From contig JAZQOZ010000148.1 in the NCBI GenBank assembly GCA_045628085.1, positions 1 to 64,000 on the forward strand: 64,000 bases of DNA. Reading direction: 5' to 3'. Origin of the DNA: Firm-04 sp045628085. Lineage in GTDB: Bacteria > Bacillota > Clostridia > Oscillospirales > Ruminococcaceae. The notes beneath the pieces were generated by a model. That model was not told the DNA's origin. It worked only from the letters and a program-made list of their open reading frames with translations, and searched no databases. This document shows, piece after piece, positions 34,331 to 43,331 of the stretch. The position numbers and the translations under genes were made by a program. How positions within the stretch are numbered: the first letter of the stretch is position 1; each line of letters opens with the position of its first letter.

Positions 34331-35320
34331 ATGAGTAAAATTCGTATAGGTATTGTCGGCTACGGCAATCTCGGAAAGGGCGTTGAGCTTGCGATCCGCA
34401 GTAATCCGGATACCGAACTTGCATTTGTCGCTACGCGGCGCGATCCTTCCGCTGTTACACTGAAAACCGCAGATGTTCCGGTTTATCAGTACAATGACCT
34501 CTCGGCACACCAGAATGATGCGGATGTTGTCATTGTCTGCGGCGGCTCTGCGACCGATCTTCCGAAGCAGACACCGGAGCTTGCGAAGCTCTTTACTGTC
34601 GTTGACAGCTTTGATACACACGCAAGAATTCCGGAGCATTTTGCCGATGTCGATGCGGCGGCAAAAGCAGCCGGTCATACTGCAATGATCTCCGTCGGCT
34701 GGGATCCGGGTATGTTCTCACTTGCCAGACTGTACGGAAACTGCATTCTGCCGGACGGCAAGGATTATACCTTCTGGGGCAAGGGCGTTTCACAGGGACA
34801 TTCCGATGCGATCCGCCGCGTTGAGGGTGTACAGGACGGCAAGCAGTATACCTGTCCGATCGAAGCTGCAATGGACGCAGTACGCAGAGGCGAACAGCCG
34901 GAGCTGACAACCCGTCAAAAGCATCTTCGTGAATGTTTTGTCGTTGCAAAGCCCGGTGCCGATCTTGCAAAGATCGAGCAGGATATCAAGACAATGCCGA
35001 ATTATTTTGCCGATTACGATACCATTGTCCATTTCATCTCGCAGGAAGAACTTGACAGAGATCATGCAGGCATCCCGCACGGCGGCTTTGTCATGCGGAG
35101 CGGTGTTTCCGGTGAGAACAAGGAGCATAAGCATCTGATCGAATACAGCCTCAAACTCGATTCCAATCCGGAGTTTACAACGAATGTTTTGGTCGCATTT
35201 GCGCGTGCTGCCGCTCGTCTGGCAAGTGAAAAGAACTTTGGCTGCAAGACCGTTTTTGATATTCCGCCTGCATATCTTTCTCCGCTGTCAGGTGATGAAC
35301 TTCGTGCGCATTTGCTCTGA
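34331..35320 (+). CDS. ddh: meso-Diaminopimelate D-dehydrogenase
   Basis: NADP-dependent one-step conversion of tetrahydrodipicolinate to meso-diaminopimelate for peptidoglycan and lysine. The 329-aa protein has the Rossmann loop IGIVGYGNLGKGVE, DADVVIVCGGSATD, SVGWDPGMFSLARLYG, FWGKGVSQGHSDAIRRVEGV (substrate and cofactor contacts) and the closing DIPPAYLSPLSGDELRAHLL. AGGAGG precedes ATG 34331. Single-gene unit. Confidence 0.95.
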   Translation: MSKIRIGIVGYGNLGKGVELAIRSNPDTELAFVATRRDPSAVTLKTADVPVYQYNDLSAHQNDADVVIVCGGSATDLPKQTPELAKLFTVVDSFDTHARIPEHFADVDAAAKAAGHTAMISVGWDPGMFSLARLYGNCILPDGKDYTFWGKGVSQGHSDAIRRVEGVQDGKQYTCPIEAAMDAVRRGEQPELTTRQKHLRECFVVAKPGADLAKIEQDIKTMPNYFADYDTIVHFISQEELDRDHAGIPHGGFVMRSGVSGENKEHKHLIEYSLKLDSNPEFTTNVLVAFARAAARLASEKNFGCKTVFDIPPAYLSPLSGDELRAHLL

Positions 35321-35407
35321 TTTTCGCCTGAGACTTGTAAAATTCGCCAAGTTTTGCAAGTCATCTGACAGGTTTCTGATTGAAAAATCCGAATTATCAA
35401 ATTCGAT

Positions 35408-35437
35408 TTGACAAATCACGTATTTTCGTTATATAAT
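35408..35437 (+). promoter_or_regulatory. Promoter of the HU gene
   Basis: TTGACA (35408-35413), 18 bp and TATAAT (35432-35437) lie 36 bp before the HU start codon. Confidence 0.8.
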
Positions 35438-35472
35438 ACTTGCATAGACTTTATATACAGGAGGATATCCCC

Positions 35473-35754
35473 ATGAAAAAGAACGATCTGGTTGCAGCAG
35501 TGGCTGCAAAAGCAAATTGCCCGAAAAAGCAGGCTGACGAAGCACTGAACTATGTTCTGGATGCAATCACTGAAGCACTTGTTGCAGGTGAAAAGGTTGC
35601 TATCACCGGTTTTGGTACATTTGAAGTGCGTGACCGTCCCGCAAAGCAGTGCAAGAATCCGCGTACCGGCGAGATCATGACCACAAAGCCCTGCAAGGCA
35701 CTTGCATTTAAGGCCGGCAAGACTCTGAAGGATTCCATTAATCCGGAGAAGTAA
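35473..35754 (+). CDS. hup: HU family DNA-binding protein
   Basis: A 93-aa nucleoid protein that bends DNA as a dimer. MKKNDLVAAVAAKANCPKKQADEAL is followed by the signature GFGTFEVRDRPAKQCKNPRTGE and the closing FKAGKTLKDSIN. AGGAGG precedes ATG 35473. It is followed 30 bp later by a Lys/Ala-rich protein, which may share its transcript. Confidence 0.95.
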   Translation: MKKNDLVAAVAAKANCPKKQADEALNYVLDAITEALVAGEKVAITGFGTFEVRDRPAKQCKNPRTGEIMTTKPCKALAFKAGKTLKDSINPEK

Positions 35755-35784
35755 TTATTTCTGATTGGCAGAGGAGGAATCATT

Positions 35785-36204
35785 ATGCCGAATACCAAAA
35801 AAGAAGATGCCGAAGGCGTAGTCAAGAAGGTCAAGGCTGTTGCGGAGGATACAAAGGCAACTGTAAAAGCTGTTGCTGAAACCGTTACAGAAAAAGCTGA
35901 AGCAACTGTTGAAAAGGCAAAGTCTGCGGCAAAGAAAGCGACTGCAAAGCCGCGTCAGGCCGCTGCAAATAAGGCTGCTGCCGCCAAAAAAGACGCTGAT
36001 AAAATCGAAACAAAGGTCGTCATCGAGCTTCCGAATGTTTCCGAATCTACCGATTCGCTGATCGCACGCGCGAAAGCGGATTGGACTGCAAAAGGCAATT
36101 CCCTGAGTGAGATGAAGCAGCTTTCACTTTATCTCAATGCAGCAGAAGGCATGGTTTATTACGTAGTCAATGATGACTATCTTTCCGGAAATTTTGCGAT
36201 CTGA
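35785..36204 (+). CDS. DUF6465-type protein with Lys/Ala-rich N-terminus
   Basis: A 139-aa protein. Residues 1-75 are a low-complexity helix of Ala, Lys, Glu and Val with KKAT/AAAKK histone H1-like repeats. The last ~60 residues (VVIELPNVSESTDSLIARAKADWTAKG...LSLYLNAAEGMVYYVVNDDY) resemble the DUF6465 domain of clostridial proteins. The basic helix and position after HU suggest a nucleoid or nucleic-acid association, which is inference. GAGGAGG precedes ATG 35785. Confidence 0.75.
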   Translation: MPNTKKEDAEGVVKKVKAVAEDTKATVKAVAETVTEKAEATVEKAKSAAKKATAKPRQAAANKAAAAKKDADKIETKVVIELPNVSESTDSLIARAKADWTAKGNSLSEMKQLSLYLNAAEGMVYYVVNDDYLSGNFAI

Positions 36205-36206
36205 TC

Positions 36207-36243
36207 AAAAAGTGTACTGAGGAAACTCGGTACACTTTTTTTG
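36207..36243 (+). terminator. Intrinsic terminator
   Basis: A 10-bp perfect core stem (36207-36216 with 36230-36239), extendable by three pairs, is followed by a long T run. It ends the HU-DUF6465 transcript. Confidence 0.85.
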
Positions 36244-36304
36244 TATAGAAATCCCGTTTTTGCAAATACTTCTGATAACCCGAACTGAAAGGAAGTATCC
36301 TGCA

Positions 36305-37906
36305 ATGCAAAAAAAGCCGATCCGCCTGCTGCTCCTTTCCGGTATTCTCCTGCTTTGTATGGCTGGAATGATCGTTCAGCTATTCTCGGTTCTTCGGGAA
36401 AATAAAGCCATAGAGATCAGCAGCCGGCAGGGGCAGTACCATCTGCATATTCCACTCACGAACGGAACGATCTATGACCGCAATTTTTCTCCTTTGAATC
36501 ATTCAGAAAACGTGATCATTGCTGTTGTGAATCCGACACCGGATACGCTTGCTCAGATCTTCGCAAAGCTCACTGATCGTGATGCGGTAGATGAACAGAT
36601 CCAGCATAATACTCCGTTCTATTGCTATCTGAATGAAGAAGCAGAAGAAAACCAGAATCTTGCTGTTCTGCACGGCAGCCGTAAGCTCGCCGGTCCGCTT
36701 CCTGCACAGCATTTACTCGGATATCGTCAGAACGGAGAGGCTGTCGCAGGTCTGGAGCGTGCATTTTCGGACTGGCTTTCTTTCTGCGATACTTCTGCTG
36801 ATGTGACATTTTCCGTCAGCGGCAGCGGAACTGTCCTCGCAGGTGTCGGACGCACAATGCTTATGAACGGTCAGAACGACAGCGGCGTTGTCACAACATT
36901 GGATAAAGATATCCAGACAATCACTGAGAACGCACTGAAACAGGCATCACCAAACCCCGGCGCTGCAATCGTCATGCAAATCGGAACAGGTGAGATCGCT
37001 GCGTGTGCCAGTTCACCTGTCTATGATCCGGATCATCTGGCTGAGGCGATGAAAATGGACAACGCACCGTTCATCAACCGTGCATTGTCTGCATACAGCG
37101 TCGGATCGGTATTTAAGATCACAACAGCCGCAGCGGCTTTAGAACACGGACTTCCGGTGAAATTCATGTATGAATGTGAGGGTGCTGTTTCTGTATTCGG
37201 ACAGCGGTTTCGGTGTCATCAGCTAAACGGACACGGTGTTATGGATATGCAGCAGGCTATGATCCAATCCTGCAATCCATATTTCATCACACTCAGCACA
37301 CTCATGACACCGGAGATCATGCATGATACTGCGGCTGCACTCGGATTCGGACAGGAAACTGAACTTGCGCCGGGGCTTGTATCTGCGGCAGGTTATCTCC
37401 AGTCTGTTGCAGATTTGCAGATTGAGGCGGAAAAAGCAAATATGAGTTTCGGACAGGGGAAGCTCCTTGCAACGCCGCTTCAGGTCTGTGCAATGACAGC
37501 GTGTATTGCCGATGACGGCATCTATTCTGAACCGAAACTGATTCGCGGATTGACAATGGAAAAGGATACACTGCTTTCCGAAACAGAAAGCGTACAGCAC
37601 CGTGCGGTATCTTCGGTTACTGCCGCAAAAGTTCGCCGTATGATGGTTTCTGTCATAGAAAAATCAAAGAATACAAAAGGGAAACCTGAAAATACCAGAG
37701 CCGCTGGTAAGACTTCAACCGCACAGACCGGCAAATCAGATGCAGACGGAAATGAATTATGTCACGCATGGATGACCGGATTTTTCCCTGTCAATCATCC
37801 GAAATATGCAGTCACAGTGTTTGTTGAAAACGGCGGCTCCGGAAATGAAGCCGCCGCACCGATCTTCCGGCAGATCATTGAGGATATCACCGCGGCAAAT
37901 TTATAA
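36305..37906 (+). CDS. Class B penicillin-binding protein
   Basis: Monofunctional transpeptidase of the FtsI/PBP2/SpoVD type, anchored by one N-terminal helix (LLLLSGILLLCMAGMIVQLF). A short dimerisation region (LTNGTIYDRNFSPL) follows. The catalytic domain has SVFK with nucleophile Ser268 and Lys271, the SCN motif (MIQSCNPYF), and GKTSTAQTG with Lys469-Thr470-Ser471 where most PBPs have KTG. The 533-aa protein is shorter than vegetative class B PBPs (~600-700) and has no PASTA domain. ATG 36305 follows GGAAG. The stop overlaps the convergent amidase gene by 6 bp. A sporulation or septation role is possible. Confidence 0.88.
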   Translation: MQKKPIRLLLLSGILLLCMAGMIVQLFSVLRENKAIEISSRQGQYHLHIPLTNGTIYDRNFSPLNHSENVIIAVVNPTPDTLAQIFAKLTDRDAVDEQIQHNTPFYCYLNEEAEENQNLAVLHGSRKLAGPLPAQHLLGYRQNGEAVAGLERAFSDWLSFCDTSADVTFSVSGSGTVLAGVGRTMLMNGQNDSGVVTTLDKDIQTITENALKQASPNPGAAIVMQIGTGEIAACASSPVYDPDHLAEAMKMDNAPFINRALSAYSVGSVFKITTAAAALEHGLPVKFMYECEGAVSVFGQRFRCHQLNGHGVMDMQQAMIQSCNPYFITLSTLMTPEIMHDTAAALGFGQETELAPGLVSAAGYLQSVADLQIEAEKANMSFGQGKLLATPLQVCAMTACIADDGIYSEPKLIRGLTMEKDTLLSETESVQHRAVSSVTAAKVRRMMVSVIEKSKNTKGKPENTRAAGKTSTAQTGKSDADGNELCHAWMTGFFPVNHPKYAVTVFVENGGSGNEAAAPIFRQIIEDITAANL

Positions 37907-38641
37907 TTGGACAAATTCGCTGCTGACATATCCGGTTTTGCCGTTATATGAAGTCACAAACCAGCCGTCTGTTTCTCCGTACAGAATAAGCTGCGTTTCA
38001 TCCGGAATCTGTGTCAGAATCGTTCCGGATGCAGCAGGATAACTGCGGAGATTCAGACGGCTTCCTTGTGTCTGAACCGTTCCGTAGAACGGCTCTGCCG
38101 CATTGATAAAAGGGATCCCGAAATAGTCAGTCAGAGACCGCACGAGATTCATTGCGATCTGTTTCAGATTAGAACGGATCCATTCAGCATCTTCTATATT
38201 ATCATGATAGCCGATCTCTGCAAGAACGGCTACTGCTTTTGTCCGCAGTACCTCTGCAAGGCTGTTTGTCGGTCTTGCAGCGACCTGACTTCCCAGCGGA
38301 TAAATGCTCTGAAAATTGTTCGCAATGATCGTTGCAAGCATTTCGCTGTCATAGCTTGCAGGCGCATAGTACACATCTATTCCGCGCATCATTCCCGAAA
38401 ACTGTTCGGGTGCTGCATTGGAATGCAGTGCCAGATGCACATCAAATTTGCCGGCATTGGAATCGGCAATCGCTCCGGCAGCATGACGTTCCGGATCATT
38501 CCGCACAAAAGAAATACCGCTGGAACGCAAATACGGCTCCATTTCCGTCGCAAGCAGATTCATGACCATTTCTTCATTATCTTTTCCGTCTGCATACGGA
38601 TTCCATTCCTGCGTTGACGGACTTAAGAATATCATCGGCAT
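37901..38641 (-). CDS. N-acetylmuramoyl-L-alanine amidase with SH3 domain
   Basis: Zinc amidase of the Amidase_3 family, cutting between N-acetylmuramic acid and L-Ala. The N-terminus is the variant form IFLSPSTQEWNPYADGKDNEEMVMN (metal Glu retained, the usual DxGHGG absent). LALHSNA carries a zinc His and VLAEIGYHDN the catalytic Glu. The last ~60 residues are a bacterial SH3 domain (LNLRSYPAASGTILTQIP...GYVSSEFV). No signal peptide is seen at ATG 38641, chosen because GAGGTG lies 6 bases upstream. The enzyme may act in mother-cell lysis or leave by another route. Confidence 0.85.
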   Translation of the reverse strand: MPMIFLSPSTQEWNPYADGKDNEEMVMNLLATEMEPYLRSSGISFVRNDPERHAAGAIADSNAGKFDVHLALHSNAAPEQFSGMMRGIDVYYAPASYDSEMLATIIANNFQSIYPLGSQVAARPTNSLAEVLRTKAVAVLAEIGYHDNIEDAEWIRSNLKQIAMNLVRSLTDYFGIPFINAAEPFYGTVQTQGSRLNLRSYPAASGTILTQIPDETQLILYGETDGWFVTSYNGKTGYVSSEFVQL

Positions 38642-38719
38642 TGACAGCACCTCTTTCTGAAATAATACTATATCTTATGCAAAATACAAAGGATTTGTGC
38701 ATGAAAAGCAAAAAAGCAC

Positions 38720-38748
38720 TTGCGTTTCCTGCGGTTTTATAGTATAAT
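38720..38748 (+). promoter_or_regulatory. Promoter of the two-component operon
   Basis: TTGCGT (38720-38725), 17 bp and TATAAT (38743-38748) lie about 40 bp before the response-regulator start. Confidence 0.65.
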
Positions 38749-38786
38749 TATGGTAGGAGATTATGAAATGAAAGGAGTGTCTGCTA

Positions 38787-39467
38787 ATGAGAATCCTGCT
38801 CATAGAGGATGAAACCGCATTGTCTGATGCACTTGTGCAGATATTTCATAAGAATAAGTATATCGTTGATGCCTGTTATGACGGTGAATCCGGACTGGAT
38901 AATGCACTTTCCGGCATTTATGACATGATCATTCTGGATGTCATGCTTCCCAAAATGAACGGTCTGGATGTCCTGCGGGAGATTCGCAGAACCAAAATGA
39001 CAACGCCGGTCCTGCTGCTGACAGCGAAAGACAGCATCGCTGATAAGGTCGCCGGACTGGATGTCGGCGCAGATGATTACATGACCAAGCCGTTTTCCTC
39101 AGATGAATTGCTTGCACGAATCCGTTCTTTGTATCGCCGGAATGCAAATGTTATTTTTGAAAACGTCCTGACATGGAGCGACCTGACACTCAATCTCTCA
39201 ACCTATGAACTGTTTTGCGGCAAAAATTCCTTCAAACTCGGACTCAAAGAATTTTCTATGATGGAATTATTCCTCAAAAACGGAAACCGGATCCTTTCAA
39301 AAGAAACCCTGATCGTGAAGATCTGGGGCTATGAATCCGATGCAGAAAATAATAATGTTGAGGTATATGTCAGCTTTCTGCGAAAAAAACTCGCACACAT
39401 GAAATCAAAGGTTGCGATCAAAACTGTCCGCGGCGTCGGATATTGTCTGGAAGAAAAAGAATCATAA
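38787..39467 (+). CDS. OmpR-family response regulator
   Basis: A 226-aa two-component transcription factor. The receiver domain has the acidic pocket EDE near residue 8, the phospho-acceptor Asp in MIILDVMLPKMNG (about residue 52), TAKD and the Lys in DDYMTKPFS. The C-terminal winged helix includes LKEFSMMELFLKNGNRILSKETL, NNVEVYVSFLRKKL and KTVRGVGYCLEE. AAAGGAG precedes ATG 38787. The partner histidine kinase starts 35 bp downstream. Confidence 0.93.
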   Translation: MRILLIEDETALSDALVQIFHKNKYIVDACYDGESGLDNALSGIYDMIILDVMLPKMNGLDVLREIRRTKMTTPVLLLTAKDSIADKVAGLDVGADDYMTKPFSSDELLARIRSLYRRNANVIFENVLTWSDLTLNLSTYELFCGKNSFKLGLKEFSMMELFLKNGNRILSKETLIVKIWGYESDAENNNVEVYVSFLRKKLAHMKSKVAIKTVRGVGYCLEEKES

Positions 39468-39502
39468 TGGCTGTATGACTGCATCGAAAGGAGGCATACA
39501 TC

Positions 39503-41488
39503 ATGATAAAAAAACTCAAACGCAGATATTTGATCACGAATATGGCGCTTTTAAGCGGTACATTACTGGTATGCCTTGCGGTTCTGTTCGGATTTCTCTA
39601 TCATTCGGAAATCAGTTCTTCTTATACTGTCATGCAGGAGATGATTCAGGATACAGAGATGCCGGAAACACCACAGAACGATGTATCGGCAGAACCAACT
39701 GTATTTCGCGATTCTGCTGCATTCATTCCGCTTCAGTATCCGGTTCCTTCCTGTGAGGAGTGTGAACCCGAACAGCCTGAAAATGCTGAGGAAGAAGAAA
39801 CGACCGATCACAGCAGCCGGAATTATCTGGAAGGAAGATCATTCGCATTCCAGTCCGGCGATAATCCATATTGGCAGGGGACAGACGGAGAAGGTCAGCC
39901 GGGAACATTCCCATACTGGAATCCGAATTGGAATCAAAACGGGGATCAAAACGGTCAAAACTGGGGACAGAACGGTCAAAACTGGGATCCGAATGCACAG
40001 CCGCCATGGCCGGTATATCCGTGGCCTGTTTATCCGCCGTGGCCGGTTTACCCGTGGATGGATCCAAACTGGCAGCAGTGGAATCCGGAACAGCAGCAGG
40101 ATACAACGGAGCCGTCAGAACCGGAACAGCCGAATACAGATGCAACAAATCCTGAAAATCCGGATGGACAGGAACCGGTACAGGATGCAGAACCGGATCC
40201 GGAACAGGATATTCAGCCTGACACGGACGATAATGCAGAACAGCCTGAATCACTCCAGACTGCACCGCGTGACGAGCAGAAAAGTGATACCAATTCAGAA
40301 GTACATATCCAGAATACACAGCGGACTGATTCTGACAAAAACACAGCACCGAATACTACGGATACAACAACAGTACCGCCGACATCTGCTCCGATCGAAT
40401 ATGAGGATATCCAGACGATCCCGCCCATTGTTCCTGTCGAGGAAGGACAGTATATTCCGGATGCATTTATCGCACAGCTTGACAGTGAAGGCAATATCGC
40501 TGCATACAGCAGCAATGATGCAGATTCATCCGACAATGAGCAGTTCAATACTGTTCACCATGCTGTCAATGAAGTCAAGCAGCGCAAATCACACGCCGGC
40601 GTAATCGAAATCGGTGATAATTCCTATCGCTATATGTATGAACCGGATCAAACAGGCAATCTGCGTCTTGTTCTTCTCGACCGTACACTGGAGATCTCTA
40701 CGCTGAACCGCCTGCTGTTTATCTTTTTGCTGATAACGGTTCTCGGCTTACTTCTCATGTTCGGACTGAGCATGAAGCTCGCAAACTGGTCTGTAACACC
40801 GATTGCCGTTGCTTGGGATAAGCAAAAACAGTTTGTTGCGGATGCCTCACACGAATTAAAAACACCGCTTGCTGTTATTTCTGCCAATACGGAAGTCATT
40901 CTTGCAAATCCGCAGGAATCTGTTGCCGGTCAGAATAAGTGGCTCAGTTATATCCAGTCTGAAACAATGCGAATGTCAAAGCTCGTTTCCAATCTGCTTG
41001 CGGTTGCCCGAATGGACAGCAATGCGAATAAAAAAGAATCGCTTCGCCCATTTTCGCTTTCTGAAGCCGTATCCAATGTCTGTCTGGTATTTGAACCGAT
41101 CATTTACGAAAACGGCAAAACGCTGAATACAGTCATTCAGCGGAATGTGTCGCTTGTCACGGAAGAAGACAATATCAAGCAGCTTCTTTCGATCCTGCTG
41201 GACAATGCAGTTCTGCATTCTCTCCCGAAAGCACAGATCACGGTATCGCTTTCAAAAGATGTGCAGGGAAAGATTCGCCTGAGTGTTTCCAATACTGCAA
41301 AGGACATTCCGCAGGAACAGCTTGCACACTTGTTTGATCGTTTTTATCGTCTTGATCGGGAAGGAAGTCCGAACGGTTCCGGTTTGGGACTGAGTATTGC
41401 AAGAAGCATTGTGCGGCAAATGGGCGGAACATTAAATGTAACGAGTGAAAACCAGCTTGTTACATTTGTAGCCGCATTTTCCTCATAA
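39503..41488 (+). CDS. Sensor histidine kinase with aromatic low-complexity ectodomain
   Basis: A 661-aa membrane kinase pairing with the preceding regulator. TM1 is about residues 11-31 and TM2 about 397-420 (LLFIFLLITVLGLLLMFGL). The ~360-residue outside region is largely low complexity: NQNGDQNGQNWGQNGQNW, then PWPVYPWPVYPPWPVYPW, then Asp/Glu/Pro/Thr-rich sequence, before a small folded part near TM2. Inside, DASHELKTPLAV gives the phospho-acceptor His450, and the ATPase has LLDNAVLHS and GSGLGLSIARS. No clear HAMP domain. AAAGGAGG precedes ATG 39503. The Trp/Tyr/Pro tract might bind carbohydrate or cell wall; this is inference. Confidence 0.9.
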   Translation: MIKKLKRRYLITNMALLSGTLLVCLAVLFGFLYHSEISSSYTVMQEMIQDTEMPETPQNDVSAEPTVFRDSAAFIPLQYPVPSCEECEPEQPENAEEEETTDHSSRNYLEGRSFAFQSGDNPYWQGTDGEGQPGTFPYWNPNWNQNGDQNGQNWGQNGQNWDPNAQPPWPVYPWPVYPPWPVYPWMDPNWQQWNPEQQQDTTEPSEPEQPNTDATNPENPDGQEPVQDAEPDPEQDIQPDTDDNAEQPESLQTAPRDEQKSDTNSEVHIQNTQRTDSDKNTAPNTTDTTTVPPTSAPIEYEDIQTIPPIVPVEEGQYIPDAFIAQLDSEGNIAAYSSNDADSSDNEQFNTVHHAVNEVKQRKSHAGVIEIGDNSYRYMYEPDQTGNLRLVLLDRTLEISTLNRLLFIFLLITVLGLLLMFGLSMKLANWSVTPIAVAWDKQKQFVADASHELKTPLAVISANTEVILANPQESVAGQNKWLSYIQSETMRMSKLVSNLLAVARMDSNANKKESLRPFSLSEAVSNVCLVFEPIIYENGKTLNTVIQRNVSLVTEEDNIKQLLSILLDNAVLHSLPKAQITVSLSKDVQGKIRLSVSNTAKDIPQEQLAHLFDRFYRLDREGSPNGSGLGLSIARSIVRQMGGTLNVTSENQLVTFVAAFSS

Positions 41489-41496
41489 AATCATGA

Positions 41497-41533
41497 AGAA
41501 TCCTGTCTGACAGCCGGACAGGATTCTTTTTTT
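41497..41533 (+). terminator. Terminator after the two-component genes
   Basis: A perfect 11-bp stem (41497-41507 with 41517-41527) with a 9-base loop is followed by seven T. Confidence 0.88.
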
Positions 41534-41569
41534 CTGCATATACGCATAAGCTGTCAAAGAGGTGAGCTT

Positions 41570-43081
41570 ATGTTGAATGCAAAGAACCGCCGCAATATGC
41601 TTTCGGAAACGATCATACTCAGCATTTTTTCTGTCGGAATGCAAAGTCTTGGACTGTTGCTGAATATATTTCTGACACACCAGCTCGGTGCTGCGGCTGT
41701 AGGCGAAATGACGCTGATAGGTTCGTTCTACGGTCTTGCCGCAGTATTAAGCGGCGGCAGCGGATTTGTAGCAGCAAGCAGATTTATGTCTGAAGAAATG
41801 GGATGCAGCGGCAATCCGCAGCGAGTATATCACTATCTGACAGGTTTCTGCCTGATGCTCAGTACAGCTGCGGCAATCCTATTATTTGTTTTTGCGGATT
41901 TTCCTGAAAAAATACTGCATCAGACAGAATTACAAGTCTCAACAATACGGATACTGAGCATTTCGCTTCCATTATCGGCGCTTGCCGCCTGTATGAAAGG
42001 AAAATGCTATGCTTACGATCGCGTATATCTTCCGGCAGCAGCGGAATGTATCGAATTTGTAATAAAATCCGGCATCATTTCATTCTGCACAGTATTCCTG
42101 ATTCCGAACGGTACACTTGATATTGTCCGGACATTTGCAATTTCCATAACAGCAGGACAGGGGATTACTGTGCTGTTTTTATCACTATTTCGTTCACCGA
42201 AACAGGTTAAATGCACGACCTGTTCTGTTTCATTCAAGCGGTTGATTCGTCTTCTTCTGCCGATCATGGGGAATGCCTCTTTAGTTGCGATTCTCAGCAC
42301 AACGAATGATGCACTTGTTCCGCTGACTTTGCTGCAATTTGGCAGCAGTCCCAATGAAGCACTTGCACAGTTTGGCGAGTTTGAGGCGATCATTATTCCG
42401 ACTTTGTTTTTCCCATCTGTGATACAATGCGTCATGTCCGGTTTGATCGTTCCGGAACTATCAAAAGCCAATGCTGCACACGATCATCATTCGATCAGAC
42501 TGATAACAGAACGTGCGCTTGAATATACGATTGCATACGCACTGTTCATTGTAATGTATTTGGTGCAATTCGGAAAGCAGATCGGCATGATGCTGGGCGG
42601 TGACACAGTAACCGGCGAAATGCTTCGTGTCATGGCGCCCGTTGTTCCGTTCATCTATCTGGAAATCATAATGGAAGGAATTCTGCGTGGGCTTGGACAA
42701 CATATTTTCTCATCTCTGAATTATCTGGCAGAATATGTTGTCCGCATCTCTGTCCTGTTGATCTGTGTTCCGATGTTTGGATTCTATGGGATCGCAGCAT
42801 CTTATCTGGCCTGTAATCTCAGCGGCAATGCAGTCCGGCTATATTTTGTCTTGCGCGTGACAGGACTCAGACCGGTTTGGAAACGAATCCTGATACGTCC
42901 GGCAATCACATTGATCGGTGTATGGCAAATCATGCTGCTGACCGAAAAGCTGACTGAAAGACTGCTGGTTCCTGAAACAGCGATTATGGTGCTTTGCGGA
43001 ATTCTTGGCGGTACATTGTATGATATCATTCTGCATTATATCAATCAGCCGCTGCTTCGTCCGATTCCAATACAGAAATAG
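41570..43081 (+). CDS. SpoVB-like polysaccharide flippase (MOP superfamily)
   Basis: A 503-aa polytopic membrane protein with about 14 hydrophobic segments, of the MATE/Wzx-like multidrug/oligosaccharidyl-lipid/polysaccharide exporter superfamily. The N-terminal IILSIFSVGMQSLGLLLNIFLTHQLGAAAVGEM and the middle PIMGNASLVAILSTTNDALVPLTLLQFG resemble the SpoVB/YtgP group that moves lipid-linked precursors for spore cortex or envelope. AGAGGTGAG precedes ATG 41570. SpoVB proper fits the sporulating context, but related flippases cannot be excluded. Confidence 0.8.
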   Translation: MLNAKNRRNMLSETIILSIFSVGMQSLGLLLNIFLTHQLGAAAVGEMTLIGSFYGLAAVLSGGSGFVAASRFMSEEMGCSGNPQRVYHYLTGFCLMLSTAAAILLFVFADFPEKILHQTELQVSTIRILSISLPLSALAACMKGKCYAYDRVYLPAAAECIEFVIKSGIISFCTVFLIPNGTLDIVRTFAISITAGQGITVLFLSLFRSPKQVKCTTCSVSFKRLIRLLLPIMGNASLVAILSTTNDALVPLTLLQFGSSPNEALAQFGEFEAIIIPTLFFPSVIQCVMSGLIVPELSKANAAHDHHSIRLITERALEYTIAYALFIVMYLVQFGKQIGMMLGGDTVTGEMLRVMAPVVPFIYLEIIMEGILRGLGQHIFSSLNYLAEYVVRISVLLICVPMFGFYGIAASYLACNLSGNAVRLYFVLRVTGLRPVWKRILIRPAITLIGVWQIMLLTEKLTERLLVPETAIMVLCGILGGTLYDIILHYINQPLLRPIPIQK

Positions 43082-43087
43082 TCCAAT

Positions 43088-43118
43088 GCTGCACCGAGCC
43101 GGATTGTCTCGGTGCAGC
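43088..43118 (+). terminator. Hairpin after the flippase gene
   Basis: A perfect 11-bp GC-rich stem (43088-43098 with 43108-43118) with a 9-base loop starts 7 bp after the stop. No T run follows, so it may be a weak or factor-assisted terminator or an mRNA-stabilising end. Confidence 0.5.
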
Positions 43119-43153
43119 GTACCTTGACCATCACCATCTATAATTTGGCTGCT

Positions 43154-43187
43154 ATAATTGCACCAAATGTGGATTAGGTGCAATTAT
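43154..43187. repeat. 11-bp inverted repeat, possible operator
   Basis: Perfect arms ataattgcacc (43154-43164) and ggtgcaattat (43177-43187) flank a 12-base centre, about 70 bp upstream of the AEC gene promoter. The symmetric, AT-flanked layout suits a dimeric regulator site, but no regulator is tied to it. Confidence 0.4.
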
Positions 43188-43257
43188 GCAAATAAACAGA
43201 TAACCATATCCCAAAACGAAATGCCGCCTGCCCTGCAAACACACAGAATGACTTTTC

Positions 43258-43286
43258 TTGACAAATCAGGGATTACGCGTTATAAT
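43258..43286 (+). promoter_or_regulatory. Consensus promoter of the AEC permease gene
   Basis: TTGACA (43258-43263), 17 bp and TATAAT (43281-43286), about 45 bp before the start codon. Confidence 0.85.
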
Positions 43287-43331
43287 AATACTATTCTGAT
43301 GTGAAAAAGGAGTTCAATAGAAAGAAGTTTT

